64,000 nucleotides of DNA, from contig NC_088305.1 of assembly GCF_032854445.1 (NCBI RefSeq), positions 22,050,955 through 22,114,954 of the forward strand. Direction: 5' to 3'. This DNA is from Liolophura sinensis (lineage: Eukaryota; Mollusca; Polyplacophora; Chitonida; Chitonidae). The position numbers and the translations under genes were made by a program. Below the pieces are notes generated by a model that was not told where the DNA came from, made no database searches, and worked only from the letters and a program-made list of their open reading frames with translations. The first letter of the stretch is position 1, and each line of letters begins with the position of its first letter. Positions 12,935 through 22,705 of this stretch are shown here, in pieces.

Positions 12935-13281
12935 GCGGCGGGTTAGGTATTAGTTATTCGAATAACTAACACAGCAGCGGGTTAGTTATTCGAGTAAGCA
13001 ATAACTAAGCCAGCACCGGGTTAGTTATTTGAATAACTAATAATTATTCACCAGTGGGATATTTATTTAAATAACTAATAACTAACACAATAGCGGGTTA
13101 GTTATTTGATTAACTAATAACTAACTATCAGTGAGTTAGGTAATCGAATAACTTATAACAAACTTGCTGCTCCTTAGTTAATCCAAATCAGTTATTTGAA
13201 TAACTAACGGACAGCGGGTTAGTTATTGGAATAACCAATATCTAACCGAGCAGCGGTGTAGTTATCCAAATAACTAATACA
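12935..13281. repeat. Palindromic AGTTATTYRAATAACT minisatellite, left part in copy 1
   Basis: Degenerate units contain the palindrome AGTTATTCGAATAACT or close variants, joined by GCAGCGGGTT-like spacers. The array breaks at the AATACA target duplication (13276-13281) where the TIR element inserted and continues at 20534. A related array sits at 31945-32520. Confidence 0.88.
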
Positions 13282-13293
13282 CAGGCATGGGAA

Positions 13294-13727
13294 TTTTCCG
13301 TCTTTAGACGGAATTCCGTCTTTTTTTTGTATGAAAATGTCGTTTCTGAGATTCGTATAAATCCGGTGAGAAAATGGGGGGGGGGGGGGGGCGGTGAAGA
13401 GCTTGAATCTGACCTGAGCAAGAGTTTCAAACCTGCATTGACTTTATTTAATATCTGTAATCTTTCACTTCATCTGGTCTTCCGACTTCCCGAGTTGCGC
13501 GTATCGGGCATTCGTGTACTGCCGTAAACTGAAGTGATATTTGGTTGTCGCAATCCGGACAACCCCATTCCCATAAGACACGTACAGAAACTAAATGATA
13601 CAAATAGAAGTGGAGATTGACCTGCCTTCGAGACTATGTGAACCAGAGCGAGTACAGTTTTCGGTAGTCGTTAAACCGGAAATCGCCAACCGTGTGTGCG
13701 TGAAGGTCGGTCCGTGAAGGTCATCGT
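13294..13727. other. Left interior of the TIR element
   Basis: Non-coding. It starts with a small hairpin (CCGTC TTTA GACGG near 13309) and contains a 16-base G run (13376-13391). No protein motif was found. The open frames across the G run (62 and 66 codons) are low-complexity artefacts. Confidence 0.6.
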
Positions 13728-14003
13728 CGTCCGGAAAGAATGAATGAATGAATGAATGATTATGGCTTTGCGCCACATCGGCAATATTTCAGCCATATCG
13801 TGGCGAGAACATGTTTAAAACCAGGAATCAGTATATGGTTTTCAAGACTGAAGTATGAACATACAAAACAAATGAAAAATGACAGACATGTTTAAAACTA
13901 GGTAAAACAATCAAAGCTCTTTAAAAACTTGAAAACCACAAAGCTTTTGAAATTTTAATTTGTATATATGAACTAAAAATATCTATGTGAAATAAAAATG
14001 AAA

Positions 14004-17000
14004 TTATATCTTATGATATAATCCAATATGTTTTAAGTAATTAATGACAGTATCGCCAGCGACACTGTCAAATAAATCAAATATAGAGTTGACCGTGTAG
14101 AACCTTTGCCGAACATGGGCAAAGTCCACACAGTCAACCAAAATATGTTTGATGCCATATTGAGCATCACATCCAACACACTCGGGAGCACTGCTCCCAT
14201 CTAAGATGAAATTGTGTGTCAGATGAGAATGCCCAATACGACACCTTGTTAAAACTACTTGGTCTCTACGAGACATTAGACAGGTATAGGCATTGTAGCC
14301 AATGACAGGATGAATGGCATGCAGTTTATTATGGATCTGCAAGTCCCATTCACCCTGCCAAAGGCGACGAATATATTTAAGAATATTAGACTTCACGTCA
14401 GCATAAGGGATTTTAACCTGAGATACAGGTTTATATAGGGCAGCTTTCGCTTCCCTGTCCACGACTGTGTTTCCATGGATACCAGTGTGACTTGGTATCC
14501 AACAGAATATAATATCTTTACCTCTTTTAATTAATTTTCGGTGTTTAGTTATTATCTCAAGTATCAATGGATTTTTAAATTTATTATTCTGAATTGCCAA
14601 AAGGCAAGACAGCGAGTCGCTGCATATCACTGCCCTCTGGACATGCCCAGAGGAAACATATGATAAGGCCAGGCGTATAGCCCTGGCCTCTGCAGAAAAG
14701 ATAGAAGATGAAGGTGGCAGACGAAGAGAAGTGACCCGCTGCTCTAAGACAGCCGCAGCCGCAACCCTGTCCCCATCCTTTGACCCGTCAGTATATATAA
14801 ATTTATAGTCCATATAATCAGCCTTGATTTCAGCAAAACCTTGCTGAATTATAAGAGGATTTGTATTGGATTTATTATATTTACGTAGATCAAATATTAG
14901 TTTAGTTTGTGGGAGATGCCATGGAGGAGACTCTGGAAAAGATACCGGAGCTATATCCTCCAGCTTGATGTTAGCACCCACAATATGGTCCCGTATGCGA
15001 AGACCGAACGAAGGGATCTTGTTAGGACATTTAATATATTTGTCTACATACAATGGATTGAAAACACAGTCGTAGGCAGGGTTTGTTGGATGTGCTTTAA
15101 GCTTTGTAGCATATTGAAGACTAAGTTTAATACGTCGGTTGTATAAGGAAGGCTCATTTGCCTCCACGTATAAACTTTCTACTGGTGAGGTTCTAAAAGC
15201 ACCAAGGCTGAACCTCAAACCTTGGTGATGAACAGGATCCAACATTTTAATATACGACTTCCTAGCGGAACCGTAAATGATGGATCCATAGTCCAATTTA
15301 GACCTCACCAGAGAACGATATAAATTAAGTAAAACTGATCGGTCAGCACCCCAATCGGTGCTAGACACGACCTTAATTATATCGAGAGCCTTTGTACATT
15401 TAGCTTTAAGCATTTTTATATGAGGTATAAAAGATAGCTTACTATCAAATATTATACCTAAAAATTTTGTTTCTCCAACAATTTTAACCTGTTCACCACA
15501 AAAATTAAGCTGAGGGTCAAGATGAAGTTTCCGTTTGTTACAAAAATGCATACCGACGGTTTTAGACGTTGAAAATCTAAAACCGTTTTCAGTTGCCCAT
15601 TTCTCGATCTTATTGAGACAAAGCTGCAACTGACGTTCGATATTATTCATATTCTTAGCTCGGTAGCATATAAGGAAATCATCCACGTATAAAGAACCCT
15701 CTGTGCCAGATGTTAATGTTTTTGCTAGGCTATTTATTTTAATGCTGAACAGAGTTGGTGATAGAATACTGCCCTGGGGTACACCCATTTCCTGCTCATA
15801 AGAGTCAGAATGAGTGGACCCAACCCGTACCTTAAACTGACGATCGGATAAAAATTGGGATATAAATATAGGTAAGCGACCTTTTAGACCCATATTCGCG
15901 AGATCTTTTAAAATACCATATTTCCATGTGGTGTCGTAGGCCTTTTCAAGGTCAAAAAATATGGACACCACATGTTCATTATTGATGAAGCCATCGCGAA
16001 TAAAAGTTTCGAATCGAACAAGGTGATCCATGGTAGATCTACCTTGCCGAAAACCACATTGAATATTAGATAAAAGCTTGTTGGTTTCAAGAAACCAAAC
16101 AAGTCTATCATTAATCATCCGTTCCATAGTCTTACAGACACAGCTGGTAAGAGCTATGGGACGGTAATTATTTGGATCAGTATGATCCTTACCCGGTTTG
16201 GGAACCGGAATAATACACGCCTCCCTCCATGATGGTGGAAAATTACCAGTTATCCAAATATCATTAAGCAAGTCCAAGAGAGTCTCCAGTGGCTCAGGTG
16301 GTAAATGGTTCAGAAACTTATAATATACATTATCAGGACCACAGGCAGTATCGTGGGCCTTTTTTAATGCAGTTTTAAGTTCCTCGATATTAAAAGGATG
16401 ATTATAATCTTCTAAATTCTTAGAAGAAATGGGCAATTTAATTTTCTCCTTCTGGTTTTTAATACGTTGGAATTCTTTAGAGTAATTCTCAGAAGAAGAT
16501 TTGTTTGAAATTGTTTCAGCAAGTTTATTTGCTATATCGGGTGGAGAAGTTAATATATTATCTCCATCCTTTAAATGCTGAACTTTTGCTTTATTATTTT
16601 TGCCCTTAAGTTTCTGAACCATGTTCCAGACCTTACGCATGGGTGTTTTTGACGTAATGCCTGAAACAAAGTTCCGCCAACAAGATCGTCTCTTGGACTT
16701 GAGTAATCGACGAGCCTTAGCTCGAAAAATGCGAACCTGGTTTAAGTTATTATCAGTAGGACATATATTAAAATTTCGCTCGGCCTTTTTGCGGTCGTTA
16801 ATGGCTTTGCGACAGTCCTTATCATACCAGGGTTTGCTTTTGGAATGTGGATTTGTCGAGGTTTTAGGGATAGTTCTATCGGCAGCTCGTAATACAAGCT
16901 CGTTAAATTTTAATATAGGATCATTTGTTGCATTGAGAGTCTCTGGAGAGATATCAGCCTCGCAGAACATCTCAAATGCGATCCAATCTGCTTTATCGAA

Positions 17001-17699
17001 TTTCCACCTAGCTACACGTTCTAAAGAATTAGAAGTGATATGCTCTAGGAAAATAGGAAAATGATCACTACCACAAAGATCGTCATGCACTTTCCAAGAA
17101 AAATCTGGGAGAAGTGATGGATCCGTGATAGTGAGATCGATAGCAGAATAAGTGCCATTACCCGGATGTAAATAGGTATTAGAACCATCATTGAAATAAC
17201 ACAGTTCTTCCTTACATAAGAAGTCTTCGACTATCTTGCCCTTATTATTTATGTTATTACTGCCCCATAGAGGGTTATGGGAATTAAAATCTCCCATAAT
17301 AATAAACGGCTTAGGCAATTGTTCTGTAAGATTATGTAGCTGAGAAGCTGACAAAGAAGTGTTCGGAGGTATATACACCGAACATAATGTGACTGTTTTA
17401 GACAGTGAAATACGAACGGCCACAGCCTGAAGCTCTGTATGCAGAGCAACAGGGCTGTGGATAATACTGTTATTTATGAATATCGAGGAGCCGCCTGCAG
17501 CTCGCTCTTCTTCCTTTGAATAAATACTATATAAAGAATAATTTTTAAGATTTACTTTATCTTTGTCAGATGTCTTCAGGTGAGTTTCCTGAAGACATAG
17601 GGCAACTGGATTTAAAGATTGAACTAGCTGTGTTATTTCAATAAAATTTACCTTAAGGCCTCGACAATTCCATTGTATAATTTTGTCATATATCGCCAT
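14004..17699 (-). CDS. Family A ORF2: APE endonuclease, reverse transcriptase, RNase H
   Basis: A 1231-residue polyprotein for target-primed reverse transcription. The APE-type endonuclease occupies residues ~5-220, with N11, E38, D137 and N139 (MGDFNSHN), D188 and the SDHFPI block at 211-216. Reverse transcriptase covers ~440-720: NYRPIALTS at 511-519, motif A around D583 (FFDLEKAYD), PQGSILSP at 641-648, and YVDD at 671-674. RNase H spans ~965-1090: D971 (YTDGS), E1004 (AEARA), D1028 (CSDS) and D1081. A terminal CX2CX7HX4C motif uses C1174, C1177, H1185 and C1190. All catalytic residues are present and no stop or frameshift interrupts the frame. The start ATG overlaps the ORF1 stop as TAATG (17701-17697), so translation is probably coupled to ORF1. 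Other family copies align over the whole length, which supports the start and end. Confidence 0.96.
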   Translation of the reverse strand: MAIYDKIIQWNCRGLKVNFIEITQLVQSLNPVALCLQETHLKTSDKDKVNLKNYSLYSIYSKEEERAAGGSSIFINNSIIHSPVALHTELQAVAVRISLSKTVTLCSVYIPPNTSLSASQLHNLTEQLPKPFIIMGDFNSHNPLWGSNNINNKGKIVEDFLCKEELCYFNDGSNTYLHPGNGTYSAIDLTITDPSLLPDFSWKVHDDLCGSDHFPIFLEHITSNSLERVARWKFDKADWIAFEMFCEADISPETLNATNDPILKFNELVLRAADRTIPKTSTNPHSKSKPWYDKDCRKAINDRKKAERNFNICPTDNNLNQVRIFRAKARRLLKSKRRSCWRNFVSGITSKTPMRKVWNMVQKLKGKNNKAKVQHLKDGDNILTSPPDIANKLAETISNKSSSENYSKEFQRIKNQKEKIKLPISSKNLEDYNHPFNIEELKTALKKAHDTACGPDNVYYKFLNHLPPEPLETLLDLLNDIWITGNFPPSWREACIIPVPKPGKDHTDPNNYRPIALTSCVCKTMERMINDRLVWFLETNKLLSNIQCGFRQGRSTMDHLVRFETFIRDGFINNEHVVSIFFDLEKAYDTTWKYGILKDLANMGLKGRLPIFISQFLSDRQFKVRVGSTHSDSYEQEMGVPQGSILSPTLFSIKINSLAKTLTSGTEGSLYVDDFLICYRAKNMNNIERQLQLCLNKIEKWATENGFRFSTSKTVGMHFCNKRKLHLDPQLNFCGEQVKIVGETKFLGIIFDSKLSFIPHIKMLKAKCTKALDIIKVVSSTDWGADRSVLLNLYRSLVRSKLDYGSIIYGSARKSYIKMLDPVHHQGLRFSLGAFRTSPVESLYVEANEPSLYNRRIKLSLQYATKLKAHPTNPAYDCVFNPLYVDKYIKCPNKIPSFGLRIRDHIVGANIKLEDIAPVSFPESPPWHLPQTKLIFDLRKYNKSNTNPLIIQQGFAEIKADYMDYKFIYTDGSKDGDRVAAAAVLEQRVTSLRLPPSSSIFSAEARAIRLALSYVSSGHVQRAVICSDSLSCLLAIQNNKFKNPLILEIITKHRKLIKRGKDIIFCWIPSHTGIHGNTVVDREAKAALYKPVSQVKIPYADVKSNILKYIRRLWQGEWDLQIHNKLHAIHPVIGYNAYTCLMSRRDQVVLTRCRIGHSHLTHNFILDGSSAPECVGCDAQYGIKHILVDCVDFAHVRQRFYTVNSIFDLFDSVAGDTVINYLKHIGLYHKI

Positions 17700-19075
17700 T
17701 ATGGAGGAAGACGTATTGGGGATTTATGTCTTGACCGAGGACGACCCTTTTTGGGAGATCTACTAGGAGATCTCCCAGGTGCAGATGATGTATCCATCAG
17801 GTCTGCACATGAAGTTGAAAGATCGACATCCTCCAACGATCCAAACTTATTAAAAGTTTGAATTGGGTCCCTAGTGGCCTTAGAGGGGCGCTCCAGGGGG
17901 CCACCAGGTTTATCCCTTTTATGATTTTTGTCAGATTTATTTTTCTCACCCGTTGCTTTCTGTGAAGAAGAATCAACGGGTTTATCAGATTTAGATTTAT
18001 TATCACATGATGTGTTAGATACAGAAAGTGCAGAATAATCAGGTAAAGTATTATGTTTTTTAGATAGGTTTATATCAGTTTGTGATGAACTGGCTGTCTT
18101 ATTTAAGGAATTCATGACCAGTTTCTGTGGCTGTTCTTTGCCAATGGGCCAAGTAAAAGTCGTTTGGACCCCCACAGAAACAGTGGTTTTCCTTATAACA
18201 TTGGCATATGTAGATGTAGTAAGGCCATGTGTGACAGAGACCAGACGCTTCGCTTCCTGGTATGAGATATTGTTTTTACACTTTAGGGTTATGATTTCTT
18301 TTTCTTTTTTGAAGAGAGGGCAGTCCTTGGAAGAGGCCATGTGGGCTCCGCGACAATTGAAACATTTTATTGTATTTGTGCAGTCAAATCCCTCATGTCC
18401 TGCTTCCGCACATCTAAAGCAGACCAGTGTGTTGCGGCATTGACTCCTGCCGTGACCAAACCGCTGGCAAGAGAAACACCGGGTGGGGTTGGGTATAAAT
18501 AACTCCACCCTTACACTATATGGCCCGATAAATATAGATGACGGAAGTGCCGGTTTATTGAAAGTTAACATATATGTGTTTGTTTTAATGAGATTCCCAT
18601 CTCTTTTAATTACAAAACGTTTCACTTTTATCACTCCTTGGTTTTTTAGTTCTTCAGTTATTTTTTCTTCAGTTAGTTCGAAAAGGTCTTGGTCTCTGTC
18701 ACGAATTATGCCATGACAGCAGTTTAATGTATTATGTGGAGAAACAGAAACAGGCTGCTCTCCTATATTTTGAATTTTCAGCAAATTGATATATTGTTGT
18801 TTTCTGGAAACTTCCAACAAAATGTTTCCAGATTTCATTTTTTTAACCTGTTTTAATGTCCCTGCGTAACTTTCTAATGTTTTTTTTAATACGAATGGGT
18901 TGATTTTCATTTTGCCTTCATTTTTATTGGATATAACTAAAAATGTAGGAAAGTAATCTTTTTCTGTTTCTATTTCTAGTGGAATTTCATTTCTCCTTTT
19001 TTTACCAACGACTGTTGAAGGTTGAGACGAGGCCATGATGTATATTTTATTAATTTCACCGTACGTGCTCCCCAC
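17699..19075 (-). CDS. Family A ORF1: gag-like nucleic-acid-binding protein, three CCHC knuckles
   Basis: A 458-residue protein expected to coat the retrotransposon RNA. Residues 45-170 form the conserved N-terminal block (FVLKKTL, SGNILLEV, IIRDRDQD, VKRF). Knuckles follow: C200-C203-H208-C213, C219-C222-H227-C232 (both CX2CX4HX4C), then C238-C241-H245-C252 with unusual spacing. The tail is Ser/Lys/Pro-rich and ends in SRSPKKGRPRSRHKSP, a basic stretch. The first ATG is at 19075; Met-14 (MASSQPS, 19036) lines up better with the paralogous start at 61806 and is a likely alternative. The stop overlaps the ORF2 start. The N-terminal half differs noticeably from the 61806 paralog, so at least two subfamilies coexist. 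Confidence 0.95.
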   Translation of the reverse strand: MGSTYGEINKIYIMASSQPSTVVGKKRRNEIPLEIETEKDYFPTFLVISNKNEGKMKINPFVLKKTLESYAGTLKQVKKMKSGNILLEVSRKQQYINLLKIQNIGEQPVSVSPHNTLNCCHGIIRDRDQDLFELTEEKITEELKNQGVIKVKRFVIKRDGNLIKTNTYMLTFNKPALPSSIFIGPYSVRVELFIPNPTRCFSCQRFGHGRSQCRNTLVCFRCAEAGHEGFDCTNTIKCFNCRGAHMASSKDCPLFKKEKEIITLKCKNNISYQEAKRLVSVTHGLTTSTYANVIRKTTVSVGVQTTFTWPIGKEQPQKLVMNSLNKTASSSQTDINLSKKHNTLPDYSALSVSNTSCDNKSKSDKPVDSSSQKATGEKNKSDKNHKRDKPGGPLERPSKATRDPIQTFNKFGSLEDVDLSTSCADLMDTSSAPGRSPSRSPKKGRPRSRHKSPIRLPP

Positions 19076-19635
19076 CCGCCACGGAGTGCCAACAAGGGCG
19101 AATCTACCTCTGCGGATGACCAGCAGAGAATAAAAACAGGGAATCCACGCAAGGTATACTCGAACAGATTGAGTTATACCAAAAGGTTAAATTCAATCTA
19201 CTCGATTGACCCATTAGCCACCGCCTTCTACACTGACCCCGAACAAGAACACCTGGGGAAAACCCAACTTTACATCACAGTACGTGAAAGAATAACTGGA
19301 TCAAGTGTAGGGCTTGACGTGACCAGCCGATTGATCAGACCGGGCCCATCCGACCTCCCGTCTCTCTCCAAGTAAGGGCCAAAGTGGCGTGTTAGGCGTG
19401 AGGATCTCGCAAGACCAGCACGCCCTCAGCCACCAGGATCCCGTCCTCGGAGATTACGGGTCGCAACCCACGGCAAACAGGTCGCTTCCCGGTTGCCTCT
19501 CACACAACCGAGAAGATGTGAGCCTATTATATTCACCGGGCTCACACAGGAGAGCTCTAGGTTAGTCGACTTTTACGACAAGCTTGCCTAGAGGGCTGAG
19601 GTCCTATTCTTATCACCCCGGAAACCCCACGGGGG
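19076..19635 (-). promoter_or_regulatory. Structured 5' UTR of intact family A copy
   Basis: This block starts CCCCCGTGGGGTTTCC and is repeated at every family A 5' end (2400, 22706, 33360, 47044, 61204, 63717). It contains nested complementary arms, described at 61246-61349 for the cleanest copy. Non-LTR elements of this type usually carry an internal promoter here; I cannot locate it from sequence alone. The segment TGTTGGCACTCCGTGG near the ORF1 start is among the best conserved parts across copies. Confidence 0.7.
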
Positions 19636-19648
19636 CGTCCGGAAAGAA

Positions 19649-20521
19649 ATTGTATCGATCGATCAAAGATAGATGCGAGTACTCCCTGAATTTCAAATAG
19701 TCAGAAATATATCTTCTTTATAAATGTGTAAATGTAACTTTTGTGTGATGTTCTGCGTGTTTTACACACAGTGAAGATAACATTTCTAAATCTGTCTCCT
19801 CTGCTTGATACTGAGTGAACTTCTCCAAAGTTGTCTCCCCTGAATATCGGGTTACGAAAACCGCAGGCTTTTGAATTGATTGATCAAGACAACGACAAGC
19901 TTTACACTCCGTAACCCAAGAAAAGGCGATCAGCAAAAAGCAATCCGTATTGTTGGCAGGGAAAGCTTCCAAACGGGCTAGGAATGCTCACCTTCGGGGT
20001 GTTCTGGAGAAGCTAGCAGCTAAGAAGAGGGCAGGGGTACCAGCCACAGATACCAGTCCGAGGAAGAAGGCCTAACGTGTTTGATGGGATGGGAAGCTGA
20101 CGGTGTTAATATATATATACAATTGTTGTAAATAATCAGTAAAAATGTTGTGACAGTGTGAGGCTATGGAAATGGCCCTATCCGTGAATTTGTAAATATG
20201 TGAAGTCCTGAGTGAACTTTCCAGAAGTGAAGGTGTGTCATTGACCAGAAAAAAAGCGGCCAATTTGGAAGGTAACATTTGTGAAAAGTAACTAACATCT
20301 GAAAGCTTTTATTGTATGTTAGGGTAACTGAAGAAGATCCAAGAAAAACACTTTTTTTTTTCACCTATGGTCACGAAACATTGTTATTTCATCTAAAATT
20401 CGCCTACCGGCGAGAAGGGGGCACTGCCCCCCTCTCGTGCTCTCCCCACGCTCGAGCGCAAGCGCTCTCGGCTCCGGCGCTTTCGCGCCGTCAATTTATC
20501 AGTCTTTTTTATTATCACCTG
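19649..20521. other. Right interior of the TIR element, with GC-rich hairpins
   Basis: This stretch is mostly non-coding. From about 19890 to 20074 the plus strand has an open frame without a clear start ending KLAAKKRAGVPATDTSPRKKA and TAA; it looks like a basic protein C-terminus but I cannot name it. At 20411-20490 three strong hairpins follow one another: CGAGAAGGGGGC with GCCCCCCTCTCG (20411-20437), GAGCGC with GCGCTC (20454-20467), and CGGCGC with GCGCCG (20475-20490). They lie just inside the right terminus. Confidence 0.55.
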
Positions 20522-20533
20522 TTCCCATGCCTG

Positions 20534-21224
20534 AATACAGCAGTGGGTTAGTTATTCAAATAACTGATAACTTACTAGAAACGGGTAATTCAAATGACCA
20601 GAAACTAACCAGCAGTGTGATAGTTATTTGAATAACTAATAACTAACCAGCAGTGGGCTAGTTATTTGAAATCAGTTATTTGAATAACTAATAACTAACC
20701 AGCAGCGGGCTGGTTATTTGAAATCAGTTATTTGAATAACTAACCCGCTGCTGTGTTAATTATTCAAATAACTGATTTCAAATAACTAACCTGCTGCTGG
20801 TTAGTTATTAGTTATTCAAATAATTAACCTGCTGCTGTTTGGTTATTAGTTATTCGATTAATCGATTTTGAATAACTACACCGGTGCTGGGTTAGATATT
20901 GGCTATTTCAATAACTAACCTGCTGCTGGTTAGTTTTTAATTATTCAAATAACTGATTTGGAATAACTACAGAGCAGTAAGTCTGTTATAAATTATACGA
21001 TTACCTAACCCACTGCTAGTTAGTCATTAGTTAATCGAATAACTCACCCACTGCTGTGTTAGTTATTAGTTATTCAAATAACTGATTTAAAATAACTAAC
21101 CCTCTGCTGGTTAGTTATTCAAATAACTAACCTGATGCTGGCTTAGTTATGGGTTATGCGAATAAATAACCCGCTGCTGGGTTAGTTATTAGTTATTCGA
21201 ATAACTAATAACTAACCCGCTGTT
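20534..21224. repeat. Palindromic AGTTATTYRAATAACT minisatellite, right part in copy 1
   Basis: More than a dozen units built on AGTTATTTGAATAACT with spacers such as AACCAGCAGCGGG. Orientation of the spacers flips near 20750, making long imperfect inverted repeats. The 3' half (20960-21224) is nearly identical to 32260-32520. Confidence 0.88.
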
Positions 21225-21779
21225 AACTTCAGCGTGCTGAGTGACCGTACTGGAGATGTTGTTGCACCAGATGGCATGATGGCGTTGTGTGGAAGATTTT
21301 ATCTAGTAACGGTGAACTAAACTGACGGCCATTAGAAACTTTACCATAGATTTAACGGCCCAAATTTGTATTAACACAAAACAGATGCTAGACATGAAAT
21401 ATATGGAAAACAACAATATGTTTAGTTCATCCCAGTGAATTTGTTAGGGTCTTCAACCAATAGGACTTTTGTCCTGAACACACCCAATTCAATGGGCCAT
21501 TTTTGGCCTTGATGGGAAATTGAATAAAGGAATTCAGATTTTCAACGAGACTGTTTGGTGTTTGTTTTTCTGTGTCAAAGCAGAATGAGTGGGATGTTTT
21601 CAAGTATGATAATCACTTATAAACAAGCTAAAGGTATATATTTTAGAAGCATTTTATTCCATCAACATGACTACATGACTAGTCTTGCCTTGCTGAAACC
21701 AAAGCAGTCAGTACATGTAGGTTATCAGAGAGATGGATTAATCCTTATACAGATGAAATTATATTATCAGACGAGAACC
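21225..21779. other. Duplicated non-coding segment
   Basis: This segment matches 32521-32980 with scattered differences, up to CATGACTAGTCT. The 124-codon frame 21555-21929 crosses into the antisense of the hAT fragment and is not convincing. It lies downstream of the hAT-like coding remnant and may be its 3' region. Confidence 0.6.
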
Positions 21780-22705
21780 TCATTTACACATGAACCTTTT
21801 CCTGTCTTTGCTCCTCCACCTCTGCAGGGAAGAATCAAAGTCAAACTCATTCCGTTGACCACCCTCTATTTTAATCCTAAGAAGGTGTTCCTGCGATTGA
21901 GGTGTGAAACGATTTCTCAAACAAGTTAAAATTGTGTTCTGGGCACTGAACCCCTTCTCACACCCAGCTGTGTTGATTGCACATACTAATGCCAACTGGG
22001 CCAACTTTAATAAATTAGGAAATTCTTCCCTGTGATATTTGTACAACAAAAACCATAGAGTTTCTACATTATCTGTGGGATATATCTGAGGAATGACACA
22101 TTGTTTTATTTGGAACCATTCATGAACCGTCTCTGTTGCACTTATCAGAGCCACTGAGGTTTTCATGTGATCATCATTGCTGTCATCTTTCCACAAGTGG
22201 GTTTTGTCGTGACCTTAGTGCTGTACTAATTTGTCAATTTGTTCTTCACCCCAGGTCTTGACTTCTTCAGCAGAGAGTAGATGGACTGGCCTCCTAATTA
22301 AAACACCAAAAGCGGAAAGAACATCAGTTTCAGGAAATCTGTAAAAAAACAAAAAAAAAACAAAAAGAAACGACGTGATCGCTAATCTAGTTTTCACATG
22401 TTGAGATACCATTTGCCAACAAATGCACGCTTATTTAGATATGTATTTTGCACAGGTTTTGTACGAATCTGAAAGTAGGGTGTCTCATTGCCATTTCTGG
22501 GGCAATTTATGGCAATATTCCCTATCTCTCCGATGTCAAGGCATCTCAAAGACACCAGAACACATATGACCACGAGTATACTACCTGCTGATTAAGTTAG
22601 CAATGATGTTGTCCAGGAACTTCTGTTTGTCTGATTTTATGTCATTCTCTGGGCAAAGGCTGATCTTGTGCTCCTCAGCAAACATGTGACTTTCCCTATC
22701 CAAGC
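21780..22705 (-). pseudogene. hAT-type transposase / ZNF862-like C-terminal fragment, two exons
   Basis: Minus-strand exon 22585-22705 encodes FAEEHKISLCPEND..LDNIIANLISR and ends at a GTAGTA donor. After a 246-bp intron, an acceptor TTTTTACAG leads into 22338-21780, encoding FPETDVLSAFGVL and a hAT dimerisation region (FPNLLKLAQLALVCAINTAGCEKGFS..NRF). The codon is split as AG|A, so phase agrees. One nonsense codon (TAA after KLVQH, about 22216) interrupts an otherwise continuous frame. The 5' part is missing because a family A 5' end begins at 22706. In the duplicate, about 640 bp including the dimerisation exon is deleted near 32982. It could be a hAT transposase or a domesticated hAT-like gene; the fragment cannot decide. 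Confidence 0.72.

Larger units (their letters stand above)
13741..19635 (-). mobile_element. Family A copy 5: full-length, intact I/Nimb-like non-LTR retrotransposon
   Basis: On the minus strand the element runs from CCCCCGTGGGG at 19635 through a 5' UTR of about 560 bp, ORF1 (19075-17699), ORF2 (17699-14004), the 3' UTR, the terminal hairpin and (ATTC)n ending at 13741. It is flanked by a perfect 13-bp direct repeat, CGTCCGGAAAGAA, at 13728-13740 and 19636-19648. Total length is 5895 bp. It is the only copy in the window with both reading frames open, and it sits inside the TIR element at 13282-20533, which inserted in only one arm of the duplication. RNase H after RT, an APE endonuclease and gag-like knuckles place it in the I group; the nimbus element of Biomphalaria is the family I have in mind. 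Confidence 0.95.
13282..20533. mobile_element. 7.25-kb TIR DNA element (possibly hAT-like) with 6-bp TSD
   Basis: The ends are CAGGCATGGGAA (13282-13293) and its exact reverse complement TTCCCATGCCTG (20522-20533). They are flanked by the direct repeat AATACA at 13276-13281 and 20534-20539. Joining the flanks recreates the minisatellite sequence (ACTAATACAGC) that is present uninterrupted, in inverted orientation, near 32155-32190. The interior holds no recognisable transposase; most of it is the family A insertion 13741-19635. The CAGG...CCTG ends resemble hAT termini, and a 6-bp duplication would fit a hAT6-like group, but that assignment is inference from ends alone. Confidence 0.78.

Noticed and set aside
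13242-13527. Frames across the G run (62 and 66 codons)
   Set aside because: Low complexity poly-Gly/poly-Pro translation of a homopolymer.
19076-19635. HDV-like ribozyme at the family A 5' end
   Set aside because: The RNA starts with a C run, not a G with a 7-bp P1, and I could not build the double pseudoknot. Kept only as structured RNA.
21555-21929. 124-codon plus frame
   Set aside because: It runs into the antisense of the hAT dimerisation exon and shows no motif.
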